From Candidatus Woesearchaeota archaeon (GTDB lineage Archaea; Nanobdellota; Nanobdellia; Woesearchaeales; JACPBV01), in NCBI GenBank assembly GCA_019323195.1, contig JAHWHQ010000039.1:1-36892 (forward strand): a DNA stretch of 36,892 nucleotides. Direction: 5' to 3'. The notes below the pieces were generated by a model that did no database searches, was not told the DNA's origin, and saw nothing but the letters and a program-made list of their open reading frames with translations. Position 1 is the stretch's first letter; every line of letters starts with the position of its first letter. Below, in pieces: positions 36,743 through 36,892 of this stretch. A program made the translations under genes and the position numbers.

Positions 36743-36892
36743 ATGGCTATAACCCATGAGAAGAAAAAGCAGATTGCTGTCCTGACAGGCGGTGGCGACG
36801 CTCCTGGCCTGAATGCAGTAATCAGGGGGATAACATTTAAGGCCAAAAAGCTCGGTTACGATGTTCTTGGGATATTAGACGGATGGAAAGGG
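36743..36892 (+). CDS. pfkA: 6-phosphofructokinase (PfkA family), cut by the window end
   Basis: The fifty codons before the window ends include IAVLTGGGDAPGLNAVIRGI, the PfkA-family nucleotide-binding loop (GGGDxPGLNxxIR), and the start of the next helix and strand (LGYDVLGILDGWKG). The enzyme phosphorylates fructose 6-phosphate in glycolysis. In this family the donor is ATP or pyrophosphate, and the residue that decides this often lies beyond the visible part (GGDG versus GGDD). The TATA box 33 bp upstream supports the start. PfkA is not universal in archaea, where ADP-dependent enzymes are common, but it occurs in several DPANN lineages. Confidence 0.88.
   Translation, partial: MAITHEKKKQIAVLTGGGDAPGLNAVIRGITFKAKKLGYDVLGILDGWKG

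Overview
The window looks archaeal. Nearly every gene start has an AT-rich TATA box 25-45 bp upstream, often so close that the mRNA would be leaderless, and others have GGTGAT or GAGGT ribosome sites. The ThrRS has the archaeal type of N-terminal domain, and SRP54 is the archaeal/Ffh type. Large N-glycosylation-sequon-rich surface proteins with CxYC repeats, GWNL modules and cadherin-like modules are common in DPANN genomes (Woesearchaeota/Pacearchaeota-like). That assignment is inference from gene content; no rRNA or tRNA is present to test it.

Layout. (1) 1-8.1 kb is a core block: a small membrane protein, ThrRS, SRP54, a MATE transporter, an AT-rich orphan gene, an amidohydrolase and a MarC-family protein. 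Three related palindromic repeats (1-195, 517-763, 6102-6263) and a degenerate fragment (8126-8153) punctuate it. (2) 8.27-26.98 kb is an 18.7-kb single-strand island of ten secreted or membrane proteins. It runs from small Ig-like proteins, through a papain-like protease fused to an FG-GAP propeller and a 1609-aa adhesin carrying a seven-unit RCC1-like array, to a 1514-aa protein joining an adhesin ectodomain to a polytopic membrane domain. A strong hairpin terminator closes it. (3) 27.1-28.0 kb holds a toxin-antitoxin pair with a frame-broken toxin and double palindromic operators, next to the C-terminal remnant of a radC gene. (4) 27.96-33.52 kb is a compact minus-strand six-gene operon: CcbP-like protein, unknown protein, SWIM zinc-finger protein, HEAT-like/SEC-C protein, helicase-associated HTH protein and a Hef/FANCM-like SF2 helicase without nuclease. 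It begins 5 bp from the end of a truncated IS3-family element. I know of no described system with this composition, so it is the best candidate here for an undescribed repair or defence system. (5) 33.98-34.6 kb is gene-free and packed with nested palindromes. (6) 34.66-36.89 kb holds an HTH-MNT/HEPN pair, a ribbon-helix-helix/sugar nucleotidyltransferase fusion and the start of a phosphofructokinase gene.

How the genes may work together (inference). The surface island shares homologous modules between its members, which suggests they assemble into, or are swapped within, one cell-surface apparatus for attachment, possibly to a host or partner cell. The helicase operon, the toxin-antitoxin and MNT/HEPN pairs, the transposase remnant and the radC remnant together look like a genomic island with high turnover.
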